Of a stretch of DNA of 23,286 nucleotides, positions 7,232 to 15,111 are shown piece by piece. Numbering within the stretch: position 1 is the stretch's first letter; the number at the start of each line of letters is the position of its first letter. The notes under the pieces are model-generated. The model did not search any database and was not told where the DNA came from. It worked only from the letters and a program-made list of their open reading frames with translations. Both the position numbers and the translations under genes were made by a program. Origin of the DNA: Sulfurovaceae bacterium (GTDB lineage: Bacteria; Campylobacterota; Campylobacteria; Campylobacterales; Sulfurovaceae); contig JAOZOG010000008.1 in the NCBI GenBank assembly GCA_029933395.1, positions 1 to 23,286 on the forward strand, written 5' to 3'.

Positions 7232-7879
7232 ATGAGCGAAGTGGAAATCATTAAAATCCTCTCGATGATCCTGGCTTTGGCCGTCGCGATCATCGGGCAT
7301 GAGATTATGCATGGCTGGGTCGCTTACAAATATGGGGACCCTACAGCCAAAAGTCTGGGCCGACTGAGCATTAACCCGCTCATTCATATCGATCCCGTCG
7401 GGACCATTCTCGTCCCGGCAGTGCTCTTTTTCAGCGGAGCACCCTTTATCTTCGGCTGGGCCAAGCCAGTCCCTATCAATATCGGCACAGTTATACGAAA
7501 CGGCGGCACCAATGCAGCTGTTGCCGTCGCTCTGGCCGGTATCACCTACAACTTCATTTTGGCAGCGATCTGTGCAGCGATTTTTCCACTCTTTTCACAA
7601 CCCGGCTCACTCTTCACTGCCTTCATCGCCTTTTTCCTCTATCAGAGTGTCGTCATCAATGTCCTGCTGGGCATCTTCAACCTCTGGCCGATACCACCTC
7701 TCGATGGCGCCAATGCCGTTCGCTATCTGGCAGAGGGATGGAGCCTCAAAGGCTTTACCGCTTTTTACGACAAGGTCGCGCCCTACGGTATGCTGATACT
7801 GATGGCGGTGCTTTTCACCCCACTCTCCAGCTATCTCTTCCAACCGGTAGGCTGGATCATCAAATGGCTGCTCATCTAA
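7232..7879 (+). CDS. M50 (site-2 protease type) membrane metallopeptidase
   Basis: A 215-residue polytopic membrane protein with the zinc motif HEIMH (His23, Glu24, His27) inside the first membrane segment. The third ligand is in NLWPIPPLDG (Asp158), the arrangement of FpsM/S2P-like M50B peptidases without a PDZ domain. GRLSINPLIHIDPVG (42-57) is typical of this compact subfamily. It starts 15 nt after lepB with AGGAA as ribosome-binding site. Its substrate is unknown. Co-transcription with signal peptidase suggests, but does not show, a role in clearing membrane peptides or regulated proteolysis. Confidence 0.92.
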   Translation: MSEVEIIKILSMILALAVAIIGHEIMHGWVAYKYGDPTAKSLGRLSINPLIHIDPVGTILVPAVLFFSGAPFIFGWAKPVPINIGTVIRNGGTNAAVAVALAGITYNFILAAICAAIFPLFSQPGSLFTAFIAFFLYQSVVINVLLGIFNLWPIPPLDGANAVRYLAEGWSLKGFTAFYDKVAPYGMLILMAVLFTPLSSYLFQPVGWIIKWLLI

Positions 7880-7893
7880 ACAAAAGGATCAAA

Positions 7894-8349
7894 ATGAAAT
7901 TCTATATCGCGACGGATCACGCCGGCTACGCCGTCAAAGCCTATGTCAAAGAGTATATCCGTTCACTCGGCCACGAGATCATAGATCTGGGTCCAGACTC
8001 GGCAGACAGGGTCGACTATCCAGACTACGCTCACAAATGTGCCAAAGCCGTCATTGCCGACAAGGGAAGCTTCGGAATCGTCATCTGCGGTACCGGTATC
8101 GGTATCTCCATCGCTGCCAACAAAGTCGAGGGAATCCGTGCTGCACTCTGCCATGATGCCTATACAGCCGAAATGTCCAGAGCACACAATGACGCCAATA
8201 TCCTTGCCTTTGGTGAGCGGGTCGTCGGCAAAGGTGTCATCACCAGCATCATCGACGCCTTCTGTGCCACCCAATTCGAAGGCGGACGCCATGCGGGCCG
8301 CGTCACCAAGATCGAAGAGGGGTGCAGTTTTGGTGCCGACCTGGGCTAA
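7894..8349 (+). CDS. rpiB: Ribose-5-phosphate isomerase B
   Basis: RpiB interconverts ribulose 5-phosphate and ribose 5-phosphate in the pentose phosphate pathway, feeding PRPP synthesis. The 151 residues carry ATDHAG at the N-terminus, the active-site Cys65 in CGTGIGISIAANK, and CHDAYTAEMSRAHNDANIL. All are diagnostic of RpiB/LacAB. The ATG at 7894 has AAAAGGA upstream and lies 14 nt after the peptidase stop. A longer frame reading from 7738 overlaps the peptidase and lacks homology. Adjacency to apt, which consumes PRPP, is metabolically sensible. Confidence 0.96.
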   Translation: MKFYIATDHAGYAVKAYVKEYIRSLGHEIIDLGPDSADRVDYPDYAHKCAKAVIADKGSFGIVICGTGIGISIAANKVEGIRAALCHDAYTAEMSRAHNDANILAFGERVVGKGVITSIIDAFCATQFEGGRHAGRVTKIEEGCSFGADLG

Positions 8350-8363
8350 ATTCTCAGCCAAAA

Positions 8364-8398
8364 CCTGGATACAGAAGCCTGGAATCTGGAATCCTGGA
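8364..8398. repeat. Short CTGGA-rich direct repeat in the rpiB-apt gap
   Basis: Within 35 bases there are three copies of CCTGGA (8364-8369, 8378-8383, 8393-8398) and one TCTGGA (8385-8390). The middle two lie in the phrase CTGGAATCTGGAATC. It sits in the 75-nt gap between rpiB and apt. No stable hairpin is obvious. It may be a small degenerate simple repeat. Confidence 0.45.
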
Positions 8399-8424
8399 AA
8401 AAATCAATCTATCAGAGGTAAGAA

Positions 8425-8985
8425 ATGAGCACACTGAATCAAAATGAGAAAGAGATCATTCTCGAAAGCATCCGTAATATTCCCGACTTTCCAAAGCCGG
8501 GCATTATCTTCAAAGATATCTCCACACTCCTAAATAACCCCAAAGCATTCAAGCTTCTGATGGATCATCTCGAGGAGCGGTATCGTAGTTACAATCTCGA
8601 TTATATCGCAGGTATCGATGCAAGAGGGTTTATTTTTGGTTCGATACTGGCCGACAGGTTGGGAATCGGCTTCGTTCCCGTACGCAAAAAAGGCAAACTC
8701 CCCTATACAACAGTTGCCGAAAAGTATTCACTCGAATATGGTTTCGATGAAGTCGAGATCCACATCGATGCGTTTGGAGAGAATGGCTGTTGCACCACAG
8801 GCGAAAAATCCAAAGTCCTCCTCATCGACGACCTCATCGCGACCGGCGGTACTGCCAAAGCAGCGGAGAGCCTCATCGACAAAGTCGGTGCCGATTGCGT
8901 TGAATGCTGCTTTATTCTCGAGCTGGCATTTCTAAAGGGACGTGAAGGGTTCAAAAGTGATGTCTATTCGGTATTGACCATATAG
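8425..8985 (+). CDS. apt: Adenine phosphoribosyltransferase
   Basis: Apt salvages adenine with PRPP to give AMP. The 186-residue protein contains IPDFPKPGIIFKDIS (19-33), GIDARGFIFG (63-72), VPVRKKGKLP (84-93) and the PRPP-binding loop VLLIDDLIATGGTA (131-144). All are characteristic of Apt. The ATG has AGAGGTAAG just upstream. It ends the folD operon. The next gene has its own promoter after a possible terminator hairpin. Confidence 0.97.
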   Translation: MSTLNQNEKEIILESIRNIPDFPKPGIIFKDISTLLNNPKAFKLLMDHLEERYRSYNLDYIAGIDARGFIFGSILADRLGIGFVPVRKKGKLPYTTVAEKYSLEYGFDEVEIHIDAFGENGCCTTGEKSKVLLIDDLIATGGTAKAAESLIDKVGADCVECCFILELAFLKGREGFKSDVYSVLTI

Positions 8986-9039
8986 GCATCATACTACCTC
9001 ATTCTACTTTTTTTATTATCATCGCCCCAAAGAATATAC

Positions 9040-9063
9040 CCAATCCGCTTCCGGCGGTATTGG
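9040..9063 (+). terminator. Possible intrinsic terminator after apt
   Basis: CCAATCCGC and GCGGTATTGG form a stem of nine pairs with one bulged T and a 5-nt loop, followed by ATTTTAT. The following T run is short and interrupted, so termination may be weak. It lies between apt and the promoter of the SPOR gene, where a terminator would be expected. Confidence 0.45.
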
Positions 9064-9082
9064 ATTTTATCGTTAAAAAAGA

Positions 9083-9088
9083 TATAAT
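9083..9088 (+). promoter_or_regulatory. -10 element for the SPOR-domain gene
   Basis: A perfect TATAAT preceded by an A run (TTAAAAAAGA) lies 62 nt before the TTG start at 9151. It matches the -10-centred sigma-70 promoters of Campylobacterota. Confidence 0.6.
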
Positions 9089-9150
9089 ACATTTTGAAAA
9101 AAGACTTGACTCTTCAACACCAAATTTCCCAAAGCATTTAAGGAAAGATA

Positions 9151-10740
9151 TTGAAAAAATATACTGTAGACGATCTCATTATTGAAGTCCCCGAAAAAGA
9201 GAACAAAAAAGGGAACCCCAAGCCAAAAGGAAAATTTCTCACCGGCATTATTATCGTGCTTGCCTTGATCACTATCGCACTCCTGATGAAAGATTCGAAC
9301 AGTTCACCTGCTGACGACAATGCCAGTCAGGTCTCGAAAGAAAAGATAGAAGTCGCGCTCGATGAATCGTCACTGGCTGCAAAAGCGAAGAAAGAGATTG
9401 TAAAAAATGATGACGAGATAGGAGGCGACACCAGGGCGCTGCTTGACCAGATCGTCCCCCTGGAAGAAGATAATGAGAAAAAAAGCAGTGATTTAACACT
9501 CGCAAGCAATGATGCAGAAAGCCTGCTTCCCGCAGCAAAGGAGCCACTCACCTCCGACAACAACAAAGAGCTGCTCGATGTCTCTATAGGCAACGACCTT
9601 TTGACTCAGGAAAGTAAAAAAGAGGTAGTCAGCGGTGAGACCGCTGCTGTAGAGACCAAAGAGCCCCTGAAAACAAAAGAGAAAGCAACTCAGGCGACCG
9701 AAGAAGAAAAGCCTGCCGATACAGGCGTGAGCGAAGGAATCAAGGAGGCACTCGAAACTCCGGCAAGTGAAACGCCTCTACCCGAAGCGAACAAAAAGGA
9801 TACCGTTGCCCAAAGTGAAGCTGCAGCCTCCAAAACCCAGGAAGCAGCAGAGCAAACCGCGCCTGCAACAGAGGAACCGGAAAAAATCTCCGATATCCTG
9901 CCGACTCTCAGCAGCCCGGAAGTGCCGGCCGCCAAAGTCGAAAGTGCACCAGAACCTGAAAAACCTGTAGAAAAAACTGAAACGAAACCGGAACCGGAAC
10001 AAAAAGAGAGTGTCACGCCTCCAAGCAGTGATTTGTCTACCTACTATATCCAGGTCGGTGTTTTCAATATGGAACCGACAGAGAAGTTCCTCTCAAAACT
10101 GAAAAATGCCGGGCTTAGCTACGTCGTGCTCAAAAGTGGCAAAACCAGACGCGTGAGAGTAGGCCCCTATCGTTCACTCGATCGTGCCAACCAGGCGATA
10201 ACCCAGATCGATAGATCCACCGGCATCAAAGGATTTGCAGTCAAGACGGGTACTCCCAAAAAGTCCGAAATAGAAACAGCAAGCAAGAGCAAACCGGCTG
10301 CAGAACAGACACAGTCAAAACCCAAAGAGAAAGAGAAGAAAACCAAAACGAAAAAAGAGAAGCCTAAAACAACTGCTGAAAAAAAGCCGGGCAACAAAAC
10401 AACATCGGAAAGCAAACCCAAAGAGAAGACCACTGCCGCACCGAAGAAAAAACCCGTTCAGCGGAAAGCAAAACCTACACGTGTCGACCCACTCAACCTC
10501 TTTACGCAGAAAAACCAATACCGGTACTATGTCCACATCGGTACATTCAGGGGCAATCCGCCGGCGAGTTTCCTGAAAAAATTGAGAAGAGCCGGAGTCT
10601 CTTATTCGATTAGCAAAAGCAAGGGCAGAAGAAGCGTCCTTGTGGGGCCATACCGCTCATACCAGAGTGCCAAGAGTGCTGTCGGCAATATCGGCAGAAA
10701 GGCAGGAATCAAGGGACAGGTGGTCAAGGCAAAACGATAG
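9151..10740 (+). CDS. Membrane-anchored protein with two SPOR domains
   Basis: A 529-residue bitopic protein. A short cytoplasmic tail (1-29) precedes one membrane segment (about 30-46). A long, charged, low-complexity periplasmic linker rich in Glu, Lys, Ala, Pro and Thr follows (about 47-295). SPOR domain 1 spans about 296-368 (YYIQVGVF...RRVRVGPYRS). A Lys/Thr/Pro-rich spacer runs to about 450. SPOR domain 2 spans about 455-529 (YYVHIGTF...RRSVLVGPYRS). SPOR domains bind glycan strands stripped of stem peptides, which amidases produce at the division septum, so a septal or cell-wall role is likely. The start is TTG at 9151 with AAGGAAAG upstream; no ATG precedes the membrane segment in frame. 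It resembles FtsN/DedD in layout, but I cannot assign it to either. Confidence 0.88.
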   Translation: MKKYTVDDLIIEVPEKENKKGNPKPKGKFLTGIIIVLALITIALLMKDSNSSPADDNASQVSKEKIEVALDESSLAAKAKKEIVKNDDEIGGDTRALLDQIVPLEEDNEKKSSDLTLASNDAESLLPAAKEPLTSDNNKELLDVSIGNDLLTQESKKEVVSGETAAVETKEPLKTKEKATQATEEEKPADTGVSEGIKEALETPASETPLPEANKKDTVAQSEAAASKTQEAAEQTAPATEEPEKISDILPTLSSPEVPAAKVESAPEPEKPVEKTETKPEPEQKESVTPPSSDLSTYYIQVGVFNMEPTEKFLSKLKNAGLSYVVLKSGKTRRVRVGPYRSLDRANQAITQIDRSTGIKGFAVKTGTPKKSEIETASKSKPAAEQTQSKPKEKEKKTKTKKEKPKTTAEKKPGNKTTSESKPKEKTTAAPKKKPVQRKAKPTRVDPLNLFTQKNQYRYYVHIGTFRGNPPASFLKKLRRAGVSYSISKSKGRRSVLVGPYRSYQSAKSAVGNIGRKAGIKGQVVKAKR

Positions 10741-10819
10741 CGGGAAAGAGACATAAGATACTCTACTTCAAACTATTTTATGTTACTATTCCCAAATACT
10801 TATACAATGGAGAAGAATA

Positions 10820-11341
10820 ATGGATATTACTAAAATTGGTGCAGGGGAAAACCCGGACGCCGTCAAAGCGATCATCGAGGTACCACTCAATTCTAATGTT
10901 AAATTTGAACTGGATAAAGAGTCCGGTGCTGTCTTTGTAGACAGAGTACTCTACTCTGCCGTCCACTACCCTGCCAACTATGGATTTGTGGCAGACACAC
11001 TCTCTGACGATGGAGATCCAGCGGATATTCTCGTACTGTGTGACTATGTACTTCCTCCAGGTTCCGTGATCAAGTGCCGACTGGTAGGTGTATTGATGAC
11101 AGAAGATGAGAGCGGTGGAGACGAGAAGCTTCTGGCCGTCCCTACAGAGAAGATCGATCCTACCTACAAAGGTATCCAGGACCTCGATGATGTACCCGAG
11201 CATACACTCAACCGTATCAAAAACTTCTTCGAAACCTACAAAATGCTTGAGCCGAACAAGTGGGTCAAAGTTTCCGGCTTCAAAGACAAAGCCGCTGCCA
11301 CAGCAATCCTCGACAAAGCAATCAAAAACTACAAAGCGTAG
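10820..11341 (+). CDS. ppa: Inorganic pyrophosphatase (family I)
   Basis: This cytosolic enzyme hydrolyses pyrophosphate and pulls biosynthetic reactions forward. The 173 residues are the usual bacterial length. The substrate/metal segment DGDPADILVL has Asp64, Asp66 and Asp69 in the spacing of the E. coli active site. HYPANYGF (49-56) and the later DDVPEH are also typical. The ATG at 10820 has GGAGAAG upstream. The 79-nt gap to the SPOR gene is AT-rich, with possible -10 hexamers (TACTAT at 10785, TACAAT at 10803), but the latter is too close to leave room for the ribosome-binding site. The gene converges with the amidase gene. Confidence 0.97.
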   Translation: MDITKIGAGENPDAVKAIIEVPLNSNVKFELDKESGAVFVDRVLYSAVHYPANYGFVADTLSDDGDPADILVLCDYVLPPGSVIKCRLVGVLMTEDESGGDEKLLAVPTEKIDPTYKGIQDLDDVPEHTLNRIKNFFETYKMLEPNKWVKVSGFKDKAAATAILDKAIKNYKA

Positions 11342-11475
11342 CCTTTCTATATCCCGTCTCCACCCAGGGGGTGCAGGCGCATTTCACTTTCTCGTTTCCC
11401 GAATATCGCTTTTTCAGATTCTGCCTCATAAACTTGCGGACGAATACAATTCCACAATGTTAAAAAAAGTATGGG

Positions 11476-12768
11476 CTAGTAGTACATCTCTTTCTCTCTG
11501 AGTATCAGATAGTTACTGATACCATCTACAATCCCCTTGGCGATGCGGTTCTGATAGTCTGCAGTAAAGAGTCTGCGCCGTTCTATCGGGTTGGTGATAT
11601 AGCCTACCTCCACCAGAATCGACGGCATCTGGGCTCCTACAAGTACCCAGAATGGGGCCGGCTTGACACCACCGTCTTTGACGTTTCTATACTTTTGTCT
11701 AACATGACGCAAAATCCTGGTCTGCACATCGATTGCCAGCTTGTGTGAGAGCTCTATCTTCGGGCCGGAGAGTACCGCCCTGAGGATGACATCGTTGCTG
11801 AGATAGTCGTTTTTGTCCAGGACGACACTGTTCTCTATTGCCGCGATGCGCATCGCTTTGGCACTGCGTGTCGTTTGCAGGAAGTAGGTTTCGACACCAT
11901 AGACTTTGCCAAAGCGCCTCTTGTTCGCAATCGCATTGGCATGGATAGAGACGAAGATATCCGCTTTTTTCTCATTGGCGTAATGTGTACGCCTCTTGAG
12001 TTTGACAAAACGATCGGTCGAACGTGTCATTTTGACTTTGAAGTGCCTCTTTTTCAAATATTTTGCCGTTCGCTTGGCGATCTGAAGGACCAGATCCTTT
12101 TCATAACGTCCACCACCGATAGCACCACTGTCATGGCCTCCATGGCCGGCATCGATCACGATCGTATAGCTGCGCCTTGGACCAGAAGGGGCACGGGAAA
12201 ACAGGGAAGAGAAAACCGAAGCCTTCTCCTCTTCGACAGCTACCGGCTTGGGCTTGGGTTTTCTTTTTGCAATTTTCTTTTTTTTCTCCACTTTTTTGGC
12301 AGGCGGTTTTGTTACTTTTTTCGACGATGTGCGGTGCACAGGCTTTGCATCCCGCTTTGCGTATTTCTTCGCTTTTGCCGCTTGTTTGCTGCCACCACTC
12401 TTTGGAAGCGGAATCCGGTAAGAGGTCCGCGTCGCCATCGGCTGATACCCTCTGCACTTGTAGCTGTTTTTCGTCTCTACAACGATCCGGATCGTATCTC
12501 CCCGTTGCGCAATACGGAAAGATTTAACTCCCGGTGCCTGAAGAGAAGAGAGATTTTTTTTATTTTTCAGCCGGGCATTTTTGATATCGATCACCTGCCT
12601 GGGCGGATTGCTCAGTGTCATTTGGTGGATATTGTCACTATTGATCCAGGAAGAAAAAGTCAAACGCAGTTCGTGGTTTTTTACCCCGATCTTCTTGAGT
12701 GTATTGGGCGCCGAGAAGAGTGCTGTACTCAGTGCCGCCCAGAGGAGCCATACAAAAAACTGCCTCAC
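11476..12768 (-). CDS. amiA: N-acetylmuramoyl-L-alanine amidase with AMIN domain
   Basis: A 430-residue exported zinc amidase that cleaves stem peptides from septal peptidoglycan. A signal peptide (1-20) is followed by an AMIN targeting domain (about 22-120), a Lys/Pro-rich linker (about 125-198) and an Amidase_3 domain (about 200-425). Zinc ligands are His209 (DAGHGG), Glu223 (YEKDL) and His276 (SIHANA). The catalytic Glu387 is in VEVGYITNP. Residues about 300-345 form the insert that in AmiB/AmiC-type enzymes holds an inhibitory helix, relieved by a LytM activator. That fits the EnvC-like gene upstream in the same cluster. The start is GTG at 12768, 6 nt after the preceding stop. It is the last gene of the reverse-strand cluster and corresponds to C. 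jejuni Cj1269c. Confidence 0.94.
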   Translation of the reverse strand: MRQFFVWLLWAALSTALFSAPNTLKKIGVKNHELRLTFSSWINSDNIHQMTLSNPPRQVIDIKNARLKNKKNLSSLQAPGVKSFRIAQRGDTIRIVVETKNSYKCRGYQPMATRTSYRIPLPKSGGSKQAAKAKKYAKRDAKPVHRTSSKKVTKPPAKKVEKKKKIAKRKPKPKPVAVEEEKASVFSSLFSRAPSGPRRSYTIVIDAGHGGHDSGAIGGGRYEKDLVLQIAKRTAKYLKKRHFKVKMTRSTDRFVKLKRRTHYANEKKADIFVSIHANAIANKRRFGKVYGVETYFLQTTRSAKAMRIAAIENSVVLDKNDYLSNDVILRAVLSGPKIELSHKLAIDVQTRILRHVRQKYRNVKDGGVKPAPFWVLVGAQMPSILVEVGYITNPIERRRLFTADYQNRIAKGIVDGISNYLILREKEMYY

Positions 12769-12774
12769 AATGAT

Positions 12775-13872
12775 TTATGCTTCACCGTTTATCAATTTTT
12801 GCAAAAGTTCTTTGACTGTGATAATCTCATTGAGCCGATAGCCATTGGCGCCGGTAAAGAAGAGTCCCGATTCCACTTTCCCGTCATAGGCATCACTCAA
12901 TCTATCAGCAATGCAGTAGCCGACGACCTTTGCCTCTTCACCCCTGTGGCAGGGGGTAACGCAGTTGGAGATACAGGCAATTTTGGGTGCCGTATGCTCC
13001 GCGATCATCTCCTGAAGATGGGTTTTGACACCGCGCGCAGGATATCCGACCGGAGACTTGAGGAGTTCGATATCCTCTTCTTTGGCATCAAGAATCACTT
13101 TTTTGAAATTCTCATGGGCATCACACTCAACCGTACCGATAAAGCGGGTCCCCATCTGCACGCCGGCAGCACCCAGATCCATCATTCTGACGATATCATC
13201 GTGATCCCAGATTCCCCCTGCCGCAATCACAGGAATATCTCCCCAGTTTTTCGCCTCTTCGACAACCGGAGGCAGAATCTTTTCGAGTTGATTTTCAGGC
13301 AGGAAACATTCGTCATATTTGAAACCCTGATGCCCACCACTCAATGGCCCTTCGACAACTACGGCATCAGGCAGTCTGTTGTGTGTCTTTTTCCATCGGC
13401 GACAGAGAATCTTCAGTGCTTTGGCCGTCGAAACGATCGGAATGAGTGCGACATCCGGGTAGTCTTTGGCTGCTTCCGGCATCGTCAGAGGCAGACCCGC
13501 GCCGGTGATGATCATATCGGCGCCTGCTTCACAGGCATCCTTGACGATCCGGTTGTAGTCACTGGAAGCATAAAGCACATTACAGGCAAGCGGTTTGTCG
13601 CCGCAGATTTTTCTTGCATTTTCAAAAATGATATGCAGCACCTTGCCGGAGTAGAAGTTCTCAGCCTCGTAGGGCCGTCCGTCTCCCACAACCTTCTCTG
13701 TAAATTCCCGGTTGTGATAGACGCCTGTACCGACAGAGCTGATCACTCCCAGTGCCCCTTCTGAACTCACTGTACCTGCCAACTGGTCCCACGAGACACC
13801 CACGCCCATACCCCCCTGAATGATAGGGGTATCGATTGTATGTTTTCCGATTTTAAGTGCTTTGAATGCCAC
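12775..13872 (-). CDS. Nitronate monooxygenase-like FMN protein
   Basis: A 365-residue TIM-barrel flavoprotein of the nitronate monooxygenase/FabK family. IIQGGMGVGVS (17-27), GPLSGGHQG with the usual active-site His181 (175-183), AAGGI (217-221) and GVQMGTRF (237-244) form the FMN site. The C-terminal part holds a Cys cluster, Cys300, Cys304, Cys308-His309 and Cys320, as in a subset of the family. The true substrate is unknown: members act on alkyl nitronates or as enoyl-ACP reductases. The start is GTG, sharing its G with the TAG stop of tyrS at 13872. C. jejuni Cj1270c has the same position. Confidence 0.9.
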   Translation of the reverse strand: MAFKALKIGKHTIDTPIIQGGMGVGVSWDQLAGTVSSEGALGVISSVGTGVYHNREFTEKVVGDGRPYEAENFYSGKVLHIIFENARKICGDKPLACNVLYASSDYNRIVKDACEAGADMIITGAGLPLTMPEAAKDYPDVALIPIVSTAKALKILCRRWKKTHNRLPDAVVVEGPLSGGHQGFKYDECFLPENQLEKILPPVVEEAKNWGDIPVIAAGGIWDHDDIVRMMDLGAAGVQMGTRFIGTVECDAHENFKKVILDAKEEDIELLKSPVGYPARGVKTHLQEMIAEHTAPKIACISNCVTPCHRGEEAKVVGYCIADRLSDAYDGKVESGLFFTGANGYRLNEIITVKELLQKLINGEA

Positions 13873-15071
13873 TACTTCACCTTTACTTTTGCAAACTTTC
13901 TTTTTCCCACCTGGAGGATATAGTCGCCGGCTTGCAGCTTCAGTTGCTCATCACCGATCTTCTCCTGATCGATGCGTACTGCTCCCTGCTTGATATCTCT
14001 TCTCGCCTGTGAAGTCGAAGGCTCGATACCGGCATCTACCAATGCCTTGCAGATCCAGGTATCTGCTTCGATTTCAAAAGAGGCGATGTCACTTGGGATT
14101 TGATTGGCCTTGAAGACATTGTCGAACTCTTCTTTTGCCATTTTAGCAGACTCTTCATTATAAAAGCGCGCAGTGATTTCGAGTGCCAGATTCTCCTTGG
14201 CTCTCTTGGGATGGACACTCCCATTTTGCACATTTTCCTTGAGTTCTCCGATCTCTTCGAGTGTCTGCTCGCTGAGGAGTTCATAATAGCGCCACATCAA
14301 CTCGTCCGAAATTGAAAGCACCTTGGCATAGATCTCTTTGGCAGGCTCCGTAATACCGATGAAATTACCCAGGGATTTACTCATCTTCTGCACGCCGTCA
14401 AGTCCTTCGAGGATCGGCATCATGACGATTGCCTGCTCTTTGCCCACCTCGTAGGAGCGCTGCAGATGACGGCCCATCAACAGGTTGAACTTCTGATCGG
14501 TTCCTCCCAGTTCGATATCACTCTTGAGTTCGACACTGTCGTACCCCTGGAGCAGCGGATAGAGAAACTCCGAGATGGAGATATTCTGCCCTGATTTGTA
14601 GCGCTTTTCGAAATCATCCCGCTCCAGCATCCTCGCCACACTGAAGAGTGTCGTCAAAGAGACAAGCCCATCCGCACCAAGGGCTTCAAGCCAGCTTGAG
14701 TTGAAAACGACGTAGGTCTTTTCGGGGTCGAGGATCTTGAAGACCTGCTCCTGATAACTTTTGGCATTCTCCAATACCGTATCCCTGTCCAGCCGTTTGC
14801 GGGTTTCACTCTTGCCGGTCGGGTCACCGATCATCGCCGTGAAGTCGCCAATCAACAGTTGAACTTCAGCGCCATATTTTTGGAAGGTTGCCAGCTTTTG
14901 AAGCAGGACTGTATGGCCCAGATGCAGATCGGCTGCCGTAGGATCGAAACCGACTTTGACCTTGTAGCTTTTGCCCTCGTCGAAATATCCTTTGACCAGT
15001 TTTTCGATCCGCTCTCTGTCAATGATTTCAGCTGTTCCTCTGCTGATCTCATCCATTGCCTGTTGTAACAT
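13872..15071 (-). CDS. tyrS: Tyrosyl-tRNA synthetase
   Basis: This class I synthetase charges tRNA-Tyr. From the ATG at 15071 it has 399 residues. The HIGH-type motif HLGH is at 50-53 and KMSKS at 229-233. GFDPTAADLHLGH and GGTDQKFNLLMGR are typical of the TyrRS form common in Campylobacterota. The C-terminus (about 335-399) is an S4 RNA-binding domain. The frame extends 21 residues further upstream to 15134, but that part is basic and unlike the family. AAAGG lies just ahead of the 15071 start, which is therefore chosen. It follows spoT by 40 nt. Confidence 0.95.
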   Translation of the reverse strand: MLQQAMDEISRGTAEIIDRERIEKLVKGYFDEGKSYKVKVGFDPTAADLHLGHTVLLQKLATFQKYGAEVQLLIGDFTAMIGDPTGKSETRKRLDRDTVLENAKSYQEQVFKILDPEKTYVVFNSSWLEALGADGLVSLTTLFSVARMLERDDFEKRYKSGQNISISEFLYPLLQGYDSVELKSDIELGGTDQKFNLLMGRHLQRSYEVGKEQAIVMMPILEGLDGVQKMSKSLGNFIGITEPAKEIYAKVLSISDELMWRYYELLSEQTLEEIGELKENVQNGSVHPKRAKENLALEITARFYNEESAKMAKEEFDNVFKANQIPSDIASFEIEADTWICKALVDAGIEPSTSQARRDIKQGAVRIDQEKIGDEQLKLQAGDYILQVGKRKFAKVKVK

Positions 15072-15111
15072 TGTTTTGCCTTTCTTGCTTATTTCATGCC
15101 TGTTTGATTTT

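Noticed and set aside
10781..10787. TGTTACT upstream of ppa, matching the HP1021 box consensus TGTT[TA]C[TA]
   Set aside because: A 7-base motif with two degenerate positions is expected about ten times by chance in both strands of this window. I saw no cluster of boxes, so no origin or regulatory site is claimed.
11361..11373. CACCC/GGGTG hairpin after ppa as a terminator
   Set aside because: The stem is only 5 bp with a 3-nt loop, and no T tract follows on either strand.
11875..13764. 629-residue open frame on the + strand
   Set aside because: It is antisense to the amidase and flavoprotein genes, which have clear catalytic motifs. It crosses their junction and shows no recognisable domain.
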